The notes under the pieces are model-generated. The model was not told where the DNA came from and searched no databases. It worked only from the letters and a program-made list of their open reading frames with translations. A stretch of DNA of 50,942 nt from UMGS1781 sp045628105 (GTDB taxonomy: Bacteria; Bacillota; Clostridia; TANB77; CAG-508): contig JAZQOX010000048.1 of NCBI GenBank assembly GCA_045628105.1, positions 1 to 50,942 on the forward strand, written 5' to 3'. Shown piece by piece: positions 18,090 through 25,408 of the stretch. The translations under genes and the position numbers were made by a program. Positions within the stretch are counted from its first letter, which is position 1. Each line of letters begins with the position of its first letter.

Positions 18090-18818
18090 ATGCTACATTT
18101 TGTTTTATGTGATGATAATGTTCAAATATTAGATAGATTAGAAAAAACTTTAAATTCTTTATTTATAAAGCACGATATTGATGCTGTTGTCTCTTTTAAG
18201 GCAAAAAATTCTTGTGACTTTTTTAACTATCTTGAAGATCATTCTGTAGATGTTTTAATCTTAGATATTAACCTAAAATCTTCTATTTCCGGATGTGATA
18301 TTGCGGCTGAAGTGCGCAAAAAAAGCAAAAACATATACATTATTTTTTTAACTGGGCATTTTGAATATGCTCTATTAGCATACAAATATAAGACTTTTGA
18401 TTATTTGATAAAGCCATTAACTGATGAAAGACTTGAAGAAACACTATTAAGGCTAATTGTAGATATTTCTGATTCTCATTCAAGCTTTATTAAACTTAAT
18501 GAAAGAATTGTTGTTAATCAAGATGATATAAACTACATAAAAAAAGATGGAATGAAGTTAGTTTTCTGCTCTTCAAATATGACACATGAAATTTATGGGT
18601 CATTTTCTGAAATTCTAAATCGTTTACCCAATAATTTTATACGATGTCATAAGTCATATATTGTAAACATTAATAATGTTAACCGTTTTATTTCTTCTAA
18701 AAACATTGTAACCTTTGCTGAAGGTTCAAGTTGTTCAGTTGGTGCAAAATATAAAAATAAATTTTTGGAGGTTTTTAAAAATGAATCTTTTTCGAATTAT
18801 TTGGGAACTCTTAATTAA
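18090..18818 (+). CDS. LytTR-family response regulator, AgrA-like
   Basis: The 242-residue protein has an N-terminal receiver domain (acidic pair in VLCDDN, phospho-acceptor Asp59 in LILDINLKS, Lys in LIKPL). A C-terminal LytTR DNA-binding domain (about residues 140-235) follows, with FIRCHKSYIVNINNVNRF. AgrA, ComE and FsrA have this design and activate their own peptide operons when phosphorylated. The frame is open 13 codons further upstream, but AGGAG lies seven bases before the ATG at 18090, and MLHFVLCDDN is the usual beginning. Its end overlaps the sensor kinase gene by 38 bases, so the two are coupled. Confidence 0.9.
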   Translation: MLHFVLCDDNVQILDRLEKTLNSLFIKHDIDAVVSFKAKNSCDFFNYLEDHSVDVLILDINLKSSISGCDIAAEVRKKSKNIYIIFLTGHFEYALLAYKYKTFDYLIKPLTDERLEETLLRLIVDISDSHSSFIKLNERIVVNQDDINYIKKDGMKLVFCSSNMTHEIYGSFSEILNRLPNNFIRCHKSYIVNINNVNRFISSKNIVTFAEGSSCSVGAKYKNKFLEVFKNESFSNYLGTLN

Positions 18819-20145
18819 TGAAAACGAAATAGTTATGAATTGTATTAGTATTCCCTGTGTTTTTATTGAATCCTATCTATATCTTTCTATTGCATTATGC
18901 ACTTTAAGAATTCCTTCTACTAAAAATAAAAATACAATATTTATTATTATTTTTTCGATTGTTGCCTTAGTAAACAATTACTTTATTATCTCTCCATTGA
19001 ATACATTTTTCAATGTTTTAGCTATGCCTCTCTTGATTTTATTAATCTTTAAGCCTGGTCTTATAAAATCCATTTTAGCAGAGCTAATTACATATATAAT
19101 TATTTTAATCTTATCTACATTTTTGGTAATTATATATTCTGCCCTTATCGGATGTTCTTCAATAGACATTGCAACTATTCCCTTGCACAAAATAATTATA
19201 TCTTTTCTTTTATATACTATCCTATATTTTATATACAAATTTTTCGTTCATTATAACATACATGTTCCTCTTCCAGATAAACTTACAGAACGTTACAATT
19301 CTTCCCTATTAACATGTAACTTAATTGTTGGTTCTTTAACTATAGGCATTGAATTTTATATATTCTTTTCATATATAGATTTAATTCCATTTCAACTAGT
19401 ATTTACCAGTCTATTCGTCGTTTTGCTATATTTTTCTATTAGCATTTACAGCTTGCTTAGAACAAACAAATTAGAATCTACAACTCAAATTTTAGAAGAG
19501 CAGAAAATGTTTAATAAAACACTAACAACTTTATATGATAATATTAGAGGGTTTAAACATGATTTTAATAATATTGTTCAATCAATAGGCGGATATATTT
19601 CAACTAATAATATGAATGGATTAAAAGAATATTATAGTGGCTTATTAGAAGAGTGCCAAATTAACAACAATTTATCAGTTCTAAACCCTGAACTAATAAA
19701 TAATCCTGCCCTATATAGCTTACTTGCTGATAAATATTACACCGCCGATAGTGCTGCTGTAAAATTTAATCTTGAAATATTTACTGATTTAAGTAATTTA
19801 AACATAAAAATCTTTGATTTAACACGTATACTAGGCATACTTTTGGATAACGCAATTGAAGCCGCTTCTATATGTGATGAAAAAATTATCAATATTACAT
19901 TTAGAAGCGATAACCATCGTAACAAAGTATTAATCATTATTCAAAACACTTATATAAATAAGGATATAAAAATTGACAGTATTTTTGAAAAAGGATATAC
20001 TACAAAGCAGCCTCAAGATGCAGCTAAATTTCACGGTCTTGGTTTATGGGAAGTAAAGAAATACTTGGAAAAGCACAATAATTTAGATTTATATACAACA
20101 AAAAATGATAATTTTTTTACTCAACAATTCGAAATATATAGTTAA
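18781..20145 (+). CDS. AgrC-like peptide sensor histidine kinase (HPK10 class)
   Basis: The 454-residue protein has about six N-terminal membrane segments (up to residue 225) with little extracellular loop, as in AgrC and FsrC peptide receptors. A coiled linker follows, then the dimerisation/phospho-acceptor box RGFKHDFNN (His260), the N box LGILLDNAIEAA, and a G box FHGLGLWEVKKYL. These atypical boxes define the HPK10 group. The start at 18781 has GGAGG nine bases upstream, inside the regulator gene. The stop codon is built into a perfect 18-bp terminator shared with the convergent agrD-like gene. It presumably senses the peptide encoded there (inference from position). Confidence 0.9.
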   Translation: MNLFRIIWELLINENEIVMNCISIPCVFIESYLYLSIALCTLRIPSTKNKNTIFIIIFSIVALVNNYFIISPLNTFFNVLAMPLLILLIFKPGLIKSILAELITYIIILILSTFLVIIYSALIGCSSIDIATIPLHKIIISFLLYTILYFIYKFFVHYNIHVPLPDKLTERYNSSLLTCNLIVGSLTIGIEFYIFFSYIDLIPFQLVFTSLFVVLLYFSISIYSLLRTNKLESTTQILEEQKMFNKTLTTLYDNIRGFKHDFNNIVQSIGGYISTNNMNGLKEYYSGLLEECQINNNLSVLNPELINNPALYSLLADKYYTADSAAVKFNLEIFTDLSNLNIKIFDLTRILGILLDNAIEAASICDEKIINITFRSDNHRNKVLIIIQNTYINKDIKIDSIFEKGYTTKQPQDAAKFHGLGLWEVKKYLEKHNNLDLYTTKNDNFFTQQFEIYS

Positions 20146-20183
20146 AATAAAATGGTCTAGAAAAATCTAGACCATTTTATTTT
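20144..20183. terminator. Bidirectional terminator between agrC-like and agrD-like genes
   Basis: A perfect 18-bp stem (20144-20161 with 20166-20183, AAAA loop) has A-rich and T-rich arms, so it forms a U-tailed terminator in both directions. It serves the plus-strand kinase gene and the minus-strand agrD-like gene. Confidence 0.92.
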
Positions 20184-20185
20184 AA

Positions 20186-20305
20186 TTAATCTTTTTTTAT
20201 TAAAGATGCTGGCATTTTTGGTTGATGCCAAATTGTAAATATAAAAGAAGCTGTATTTGTACTTCTAGCATATTTTTCAGCTAATTTAGCTAACAATTTT
20301 ATCAT
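20186..20305 (-). CDS. AgrD-like autoinducer peptide precursor with Ser in place of Cys
   Basis: This 39-residue ORF has the three parts of an AgrD propeptide. They are an amphipathic N-terminal helix (MIKLLAKLAEKYARS), a hydrophobic core (TASFIFTIW), and a charged C-terminal tail (HQPKMPASLIKKD) that matches the conserved xxPxxP-type recognition tail of AgrD. There is no cysteine anywhere. The candidate ring nucleophile is Ser20, which would make a seven-residue lactone closing at Trp26. Serine lactones are known in Enterococcus GBAP and Staphylococcus intermedius. The ATG follows a run of seven G at the proper distance. It lies 56 bases after agrB on the same strand. Confidence 0.82.
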   Translation of the reverse strand: MIKLLAKLAEKYARSTNTASFIFTIWHQPKMPASLIKKD

Positions 20306-20361
20306 TGCTATCCCCCCCTTTTTTCTTTTGTATCTATATGTAAAATTTACTAAAGCCATTT

Positions 20362-20970
20362 TTATTTATCATTTCCCTCAAAGCCATATCTATTATGTGC
20401 AATTTTATACATAAACTTCGTTATCGCTACTGTTTGCATAAAAGTTCCAATTAGTAAAATATTTGAAAGAATAACATTTTTGATTATACCTGATATTACC
20501 AAATTAATAGTCATTATTATATAAGAAAGATTTTTTTTTAGCTTTCTTTCACTTTTCCTTAAAATTGGTACATCTTCTGTATCTGCAGGTGCGTATTTTT
20601 TTATCATAAATATTGAAAATATCCAAACAAAAATTGTAGCAAAAATTTGAAAGTTCTTTGTAAAAATAATTGTTTTGCTTAAAATTGCATTTCCGCTATA
20701 AAAACACGTTGTAGCAATCATACATCCTATATGTGTTTTAAAATGAGCTCCTCCTGATACAATTCTATATGGCATAATAACAATTAATGTAATTATTGAT
20801 AATTCAAATACCCCTAAAAAGTATGCAATTAAAAATAAGATTAAAAATTTTGGTATTTCTCCAATCAATAGTTGTAATCCATAGTTAATTATCTCTGCTC
20901 TCTCGTCATCAATTTCAGGTATCTCACTGCGAATTCTTGTTGTTAATCTATTACAAATATTTTCTACCAA
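20362..20970 (-). CDS. agrB: AgrB-like propeptide-processing membrane protease
   Basis: AgrB cleaves the C-terminal tail of the AgrD propeptide and helps cyclise it. The 202-residue protein has five to six membrane segments and the catalytic pair His76 and Cys83 in the family motif SGGAHFKTHIGC, nearly the same positions as in S. aureus AgrB (77 and 84). The start is TTG at 20970, preceded by GAGGTG; no suitable ATG exists. It is the first gene of an agrB-agrD operon running toward the agrA/agrC-like operon. The usual agr order is a single BDCA operon, so this arrangement is unusual. I saw no clear promoter; it may depend on the regulator or read-through from the 6S-like gene. Confidence 0.92.
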   Translation of the reverse strand: MVENICNRLTTRIRSEIPEIDDERAEIINYGLQLLIGEIPKFLILFLIAYFLGVFELSIITLIVIMPYRIVSGGAHFKTHIGCMIATTCFYSGNAILSKTIIFTKNFQIFATIFVWIFSIFMIKKYAPADTEDVPILRKSERKLKKNLSYIIMTINLVISGIIKNVILSNILLIGTFMQTVAITKFMYKIAHNRYGFEGNDK

Positions 20971-21055
20971 ATAATCACCTCAAATTCAATTTCTTTGATA
21001 TCACTATTCTACATTTTAAAATTCTTATTTTTTTAAATATGGTATGAACATTAAG

Positions 21056-21090
21056 AAAACCTATATGAAAAAATATTTCATATAGGTTTT
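21056..21090 (-). terminator. Strong hairpin downstream of the 6S-like RNA
   Basis: A perfect 15-bp stem (21056-21070 with 21076-21090, loop AAATA) lies between the 3' end of the 6S-like RNA and agrB. It can end minus-strand transcripts before agrBD. The T tail is short on either strand, so efficiency is uncertain. Confidence 0.6.
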
Positions 21091-21124
21091 ATCTAATTTA
21101 ATATATTACTATTTATGAAGACAC

Positions 21125-21337
21125 AAAAAAGTCCCCACCTTAGCCGTTTTGATAGAATTTTTAAGGACCTGCTCTTACACAGGTGGGTGTCTGCCTCAAT
21201 ACTCATGGGCTTCTTACTACAATATATGTGCAAGCATGCACGCCATACCAAGAGCTTCCGACTCCCTTTCCTTAACTGTTGGTTCTAAAAATTCACTCGC
21301 TCGTACTACGCAGGGAAAATTAATTACTTGTTTTTAT
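21125..21337 (-). ncRNA. ssrS: 6S RNA-like regulatory RNA
   Basis: This roughly 195-210-base segment is non-coding, richer in GC than its surroundings, and folds on the minus strand like 6S RNA. The 5' TCCCTGC pairs with the 3' GGTGGGGA, TAG with CTA, and GAATTTTTA with TAAAAATTC, forming a long closing stem. A large central bubble follows, whose 3' side carries a small hairpin (ACCTG/CAGGT). A terminal arm includes GGGxGTC/GACxCCC, GCTC/GAGT and a GTGCA-TGCT-TGCAC loop. A T run follows at 21130-21125. A possible promoter is TTGATT (21372-21367), 17 bases, TAATAT (21349-21344). 6S RNA binds the vegetative RNA polymerase holoenzyme. The call rests on structure and remembered sequence flavour. 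Confidence 0.65.
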
Positions 21338-21459
21338 ACACTTATATTATCATATAATATTCACTTAATCAATATAATGTGAATTTAATTATTTAGATTA
21401 ATATTATTTTTTCTCATTTAATCTCCTTTATACATGTTTTTATTAACTTATTTAATTAC

Positions 21460-21489
21460 TTGACACCAATGTTATAATATTTTTAATAT
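21460..21489 (+). promoter_or_regulatory. pncB promoter
   Basis: TTGACA (21460-21465) and TAATAT (21484-21489) are 18 bases apart, leaving a leader of about 17 bases before the ATG at 21513. A better-looking TATAAT lies only seven bases after TTGACA and cannot pair with it. Confidence 0.5.
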
Positions 21490-21512
21490 TTTACTTATGA
21501 AAGGATTTTTTT

Positions 21513-22940
21513 ATGAATAGTAGAAAATTAAGTTTAGTTACTGATTTTTATGAGCTTACAATGTCTAATGGATATTTTCAAAATAATATGCAAGATACTG
21601 TTGCATATTTTGATGTTTTTTTTAGGAAAGTACCAGATAATGGCGGATATGCTATATGCTGCGGTTTAGAACAAGTTATAGATTATATTCAAAATTTACA
21701 TTTTGACGATGAGGATATAACTTTTTTAAAAAGTTTAAATAAATTTTCTGATAGTTTCTTAAATTATTTAAAAAACTTTAAATTTACTGGTGATATTTGG
21801 GCTGTTCCTGAAGGGACTGTCGTTTTTCCAAATGAACCTATTATCACAGTAAAAGCTCCCATTATTGAAGCTCAATTATTAGAAACTACTATTTTAATGT
21901 TTATAAATCATCAATGTCTGGTTGCAACTAAATCAACTCGAATTGTTGCTTCAGCTAAAGGACGCCCCGTTATGGAATTTGGTGCAAGACGTGCTCATTC
22001 TGTTGATGCTGCTGTGTTAGGTGCAAGAGCTGCAATAATTGGTGGCTGTGTTGGCACATCTTGTACATACACTGCTCAAACATTTGGTACAATTGCCAGT
22101 GGTACTATGGCTCACAGCTTTGTTCAAAGCTTTGATTCTGAATATGAGGCTTTTAAAGCATATGCTGAAATGTATCCAAATGATTGCCTTCTTTTAATAG
22201 ATACTTATGACACAATTAATTCAGGTCTTGTTAACGCAATTAAAGTTTTTAATGATGTTTTATTACCAAAAGGATTTAGGCCTAAAGGAGTAAGATTAGA
22301 TAGTGGTGATCTTGCATATCTTTCTAAAAAGGTTCGTAATATTTTAGACGAAAACGGTTTTACAGATTGTAAAATATGCGTTAGTAATTCTTTAGACGAA
22401 AATCTAATTGCATCACTTTTAAATCAAGGTGCACAAATTGATTCATTTGGTGTCGGTGAAAATTTAATTACTGCCAAAAGTGATCCTGTCTTTGGTGGAG
22501 TTTACAAATTAGTAGCTTTAGAAAAAAATGGTGAAATAATACCAAAAATCAAAATATCTGAAAATGTCGCAAAAATAACAAATCCAGGCTTTAAAATGCC
22601 TTATAGATTTTATTCAAAAGAAAGTAAAAAGGCTATTGCTGATGTAATTGCCTTATATAATGAAGAAATTCCTGATAACAATTATACAATATTTGACCCT
22701 GTAAATCCTTGGAAAAAGAAAACATTAACAAATTATATCTGTAAACCTTTACTAGAACAAATTTTTAAAAATGGACAATTGATATATGAACTTCCAAATA
22801 TTGCAGAGATTTCTTCTCATTGTAAGGAAGAATTAAATACTTTATGGGATGAAGTTAAAAGAATTAATAACCCTCATAAATACTATGTAGATTTATCAGA
22901 AAATCTATGGAATTTAAAAAATTCAATGTTAAAAAATTAA
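21513..22940 (+). CDS. pncB: Nicotinate phosphoribosyltransferase
   Basis: The enzyme makes nicotinate mononucleotide from nicotinate and PRPP in the Preiss-Handler salvage route to NAD. The 475-residue protein begins LVTDFYELTMSNGYFQ, has the family DVFFRKVP and EFGARRAHSVDAA segments, GTMAHSFVQSF, VRLDSGDLAYLSKKVR and SFGVGENLITA. It ends in the longer C-terminal domain usual for Gram-positive enzymes. ATG follows GAAAGGA. It stands alone, flanked by its own promoter and a hairpin at 22947-22979. Confidence 0.95.
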   Translation: MNSRKLSLVTDFYELTMSNGYFQNNMQDTVAYFDVFFRKVPDNGGYAICCGLEQVIDYIQNLHFDDEDITFLKSLNKFSDSFLNYLKNFKFTGDIWAVPEGTVVFPNEPIITVKAPIIEAQLLETTILMFINHQCLVATKSTRIVASAKGRPVMEFGARRAHSVDAAVLGARAAIIGGCVGTSCTYTAQTFGTIASGTMAHSFVQSFDSEYEAFKAYAEMYPNDCLLLIDTYDTINSGLVNAIKVFNDVLLPKGFRPKGVRLDSGDLAYLSKKVRNILDENGFTDCKICVSNSLDENLIASLLNQGAQIDSFGVGENLITAKSDPVFGGVYKLVALEKNGEIIPKIKISENVAKITNPGFKMPYRFYSKESKKAIADVIALYNEEIPDNNYTIFDPVNPWKKKTLTNYICKPLLEQIFKNGQLIYELPNIAEISSHCKEELNTLWDEVKRINNPHKYYVDLSENLWNLKNSMLKN

Positions 22941-22946
22941 AATTAC

Positions 22947-22979
22947 TATGAAGTGAATCTATAAATGTTTCACTTCATA
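22947..22979 (+). terminator. Hairpin after pncB
   Basis: An 11-bp perfect stem (22947-22957 with 22969-22979) begins seven bases after the pncB stop. The following T tract is short (AATTTTCG), so it is a moderate terminator candidate. Confidence 0.55.
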
Positions 22980-23153
22980 AATTTTCGCTTATATATTAAT
23001 TACATTTTTTTCAATATTCTCAACCTTTTTCTCGTTCTTCCTCTTCTTATTCTATAATGTTTAAAATTTTTATTTTATTTTTAAAACTTTTTTAATTTTT
23101 AATTGTATTATATATGTAAATTATGATATTTTCTGTACAAAAGGAGTGATAAT

Positions 23154-23696
23154 ATGGAAAAAACGGATAAAAAACTATATGAGGAATTTTTAGCTGGCAA
23201 TAATCAATCTTTTGAAAATATAATTTTAAGATACAAAAATAGTCTTATTTATTTTATTTCGAGATATACAAAAAATATAGAAATTGCGGAAGATATATCT
23301 CAAGATGTTTTTGTCTATATACTCCTACATAAACATAAATATAATTTTAATTATCCTTTAAAAACTTTTTTATTTTTAATAGCCAAAAGTAGAGCATTAA
23401 ATTACTTAAAAAGTTCAAAACATACTACCGAATTAAACAATACTATCATTTCAGATACCTCTTTGGAAGAAAAACTTTTTTCAAAATATAAATTAGAAGA
23501 AGTCAAATTAACCATTGATAAAATGAAAACGGAATATCAAGTAATTATATATTTAGCTGATTTTGAAAAATTTTCATATAAGGATATATCAAAAATAATG
23601 AAAAAAACCGAAACACAAGTAAAAAATCTTCTACATAATGCAAGATTAAAATTATATAACCTTTTAAAACAGGAGGGGATTTCATATGAAGACTAA
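23154..23696 (+). CDS. ECF-type RNA polymerase sigma factor
   Basis: The 180-residue protein has the two-domain layout of ECF sigma factors. Region 2 (about residues 20-90) includes YKNSLIYFISRYTKNIEIAEDISQDVFVYI, shortened here to its outline, and region 4 (about 125-172) has a helix-turn-helix KFSYKDISKIMKKTETQVKNL. It would direct RNA polymerase to a small regulon, normally under control of a membrane anti-sigma factor. AAGGAG lies seven bases before the ATG. The next gene overlaps its last 11 bases. I did not find an ECF-type promoter of its own in the 200 bases upstream. Confidence 0.9.
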   Translation: MEKTDKKLYEEFLAGNNQSFENIILRYKNSLIYFISRYTKNIEIAEDISQDVFVYILLHKHKYNFNYPLKTFLFLIAKSRALNYLKSSKHTTELNNTIISDTSLEEKLFSKYKLEEVKLTIDKMKTEYQVIIYLADFEKFSYKDISKIMKKTETQVKNLLHNARLKLYNLLKQEGISYED

Positions 23697-24807
23697 TGAA
23701 AAATATATTGACGAAATTTATGAAAAATACCAAAAAGCATGTAAAATAACTTATAGCACTACAATTTTCAAAATTCTTTCCGCTTTTGTTTTAATTCCAC
23801 TATTATGTATTACCTCTGTTTTCGCTATAATGATATGTAAAAACTATCGTAATGCTAAATTAACTCCATCTTTTACTAGTAATATTCAAGAGCATAATAT
23901 TTGGGTAGGAACCTTTCAACTTGCTTGGAATGAACTTATGAATATGTTCAATAAGCCTATAGAATTCGATGGAAATTCTCCTATTTTAGTTAAAGAACTA
24001 AATAATCAAAATTTTACCAAAGACATGTTAAATGAAAGTTCTTATTATATTACAGAAGGTAAAATTTCTCCAGAATTTAAAACACAAATCCAAAATGATT
24101 TAAAAAATAAGTTTAATTATAATAGTGAAATTTTAAATGACATTAATTGGAATACCAGTGAAAATGAATATTTAATATATTCAATATTAAAAAAATTTTT
24201 CACATTTAAAATTCCTTTTCCAGAAATGAATTCAAAAAAATTCGGAGATTCAAATACAAAATATAAATATTTTGGTCTTAATTCTGATACTTTAGATGAT
24301 ACATTTGACCAAGTAACTGTATTATTTTATAATTCAGCCTCTGATTTTGCTATAAAAATAATAACTTTAGAAGGAGATGAGGTTATTCTTTATAGAACAA
24401 ATACGTTAAATTCCTTTAGTGAAAGCTACATAGAATTACAACGTAAGGCCAATAAATTTACTGGAAGAACCTCTATGCTTAGGGATAAAGATGAGTTAAC
24501 TGTTCCTTTCGTAAAAGTAAATGCAATTATTAATTATGATGAACTATGTAATAAAATAATAAAAAATAGCGAACAGGCTTATTTAAAATATGCTATCCAA
24601 ACAGTCGATTTTGAATTAACTAATTATGGAGGAAATTTGACCAGTGAGGCCTATATTGATATTTGTAAGTTAATAAGTGAAAATGAAAGCGAACCTCGAT
24701 ATTTTAACTTCACTGATACATTTATTTTGTACTTAAAAGAACAGGATAAAGATTTACCTTATTTTTCATTGTTGGTAGATACACCAGATATGTTAGTCGA
24801 ACAATAA
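23686..24807 (+). CDS. Membrane protein, probable anti-sigma factor partner
   Basis: The 373-residue protein has a cytosolic N-terminus of about 25 residues, one membrane segment (about residues 26-50) and a large extracytosolic domain. That layout and an 11-base overlap with the ECF sigma gene (AGGAGGGG ribosome site inside it) fit an anti-sigma factor. The N-terminus is short and lacks the HxxxCxxC zinc motif of typical anti-sigma domains, so the role is inferred from position only. The outer domain is polar and shows no motif I know. A small ORF follows 19 bases downstream. Confidence 0.72.
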   Translation: MKTNEKYIDEIYEKYQKACKITYSTTIFKILSAFVLIPLLCITSVFAIMICKNYRNAKLTPSFTSNIQEHNIWVGTFQLAWNELMNMFNKPIEFDGNSPILVKELNNQNFTKDMLNESSYYITEGKISPEFKTQIQNDLKNKFNYNSEILNDINWNTSENEYLIYSILKKFFTFKIPFPEMNSKKFGDSNTKYKYFGLNSDTLDDTFDQVTVLFYNSASDFAIKIITLEGDEVILYRTNTLNSFSESYIELQRKANKFTGRTSMLRDKDELTVPFVKVNAIINYDELCNKIIKNSEQAYLKYAIQTVDFELTNYGGNLTSEAYIDICKLISENESEPRYFNFTDTFILYLKEQDKDLPYFSLLVDTPDMLVEQ

Positions 24808-24826
24808 TTGTAACTGAGGTGATAAA

Positions 24827-25087
24827 ATGTTTAATTTAGTAATTGGTGATGATAATATATATTATACAAAATCCCTGCTTAATTATATATTGCCTAAACA
24901 TCCTAATTTGAAATTGATTATAAATAACCAATATGTCGATTATTTTATATCTAAAATTCAAAGTTTAGAAAAATTTTCAGATGTAATAGCTAAACTCCTG
25001 AATGAGAAAACTGCTGACGATAATGAGGCCTTAATTAAAGAAATTACTTTTGTTTTTCTTATGATTGTAAGCCCACTCCTAAAATAA
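24827..25087 (+). CDS. Short receiver-like protein of unknown role
   Basis: The 86-residue protein begins MFNLVIGDDNIYYTKSLL, which resembles the first strand and acidic pair of a response-regulator receiver domain. The rest does not continue as a receiver: no phospho-acceptor Asp or Lys motif is visible. It may be a degraded receiver, or an unrelated small protein. GAGGTG precedes the ATG. It is the third gene of the ECF sigma module and ends shortly before a 14-bp terminator. Confidence 0.6.
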   Translation: MFNLVIGDDNIYYTKSLLNYILPKHPNLKLIINNQYVDYFISKIQSLEKFSDVIAKLLNEKTADDNEALIKEITFVFLMIVSPLLK

Positions 25088-25116
25088 TTATAACTACCGT
25101 TTTAGCTCATATTATT

Positions 25117-25148
25117 AAAAAAATACCTCATTACTGAGGTATTTTTTT
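25117..25148. terminator. Bidirectional terminator between convergent genes
   Basis: A perfect 14-bp stem (25117-25130 with 25135-25148, loop TTAC) has seven A at one end and seven T at the other, so it terminates the plus-strand ECF module and the minus-strand PepSY gene. Confidence 0.9.
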
Positions 25149-25168
25149 AATTACTATTCTATATTTTA

Positions 25169-25408
25169 TTATGTCCATGCATATCCATACCAACTTGTAT
25201 CACCATATATTCTTATTGGTGTTGAATTACTGCATTGCCCTGCAGCTACCAAACAAGCATTCCTTAAATTTGTTGTTGTAACGGCATTTTTAAAATATCC
25301 CCACCATTCAGAACATGCGTTAGTATATACTGTGTTGTTAAACCACCCCATACAAGCTCTATTCTCCAAGTATTCTAGATGTTCCAATAGCCTCTCCTGT
25401 TGTAGCAT
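25169..25408 (-). pseudogene. Cys/Trp/Tyr-rich tail, out of frame with the PepSY gene
   Basis: Downstream of the PepSY gene's TAG, the next frame encodes about 62 residues starting near NRACMGWFNN and ending SWYGYAWT. It has four cysteines and many aromatic and small polar residues, like a secreted, disulfide-bonded domain. The upstream part of this frame (25408-25358) only shadows the PepSY coding sequence. A one-base deletion at the TAG would fuse it to the PepSY protein. It could instead be a separate small secreted peptide starting MGWFNN, but GGAG is then 12 bases upstream, which is far. I recognise no family. Confidence 0.5.

Noticed and set aside
20971..21056. AATGT repeats upstream of agrB as a LytTR binding pair
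   Set aside because: The copies are 37 bases apart, not the roughly 21-22 expected for two helical-turn-spaced half sites, and match the consensus poorly.
21460..21480. TTGACA followed closely by TATAAT upstream of pncB
   Set aside because: The spacing is about seven bases, too short for a sigma-A promoter; the TAATAT box at 18 bases was used instead.
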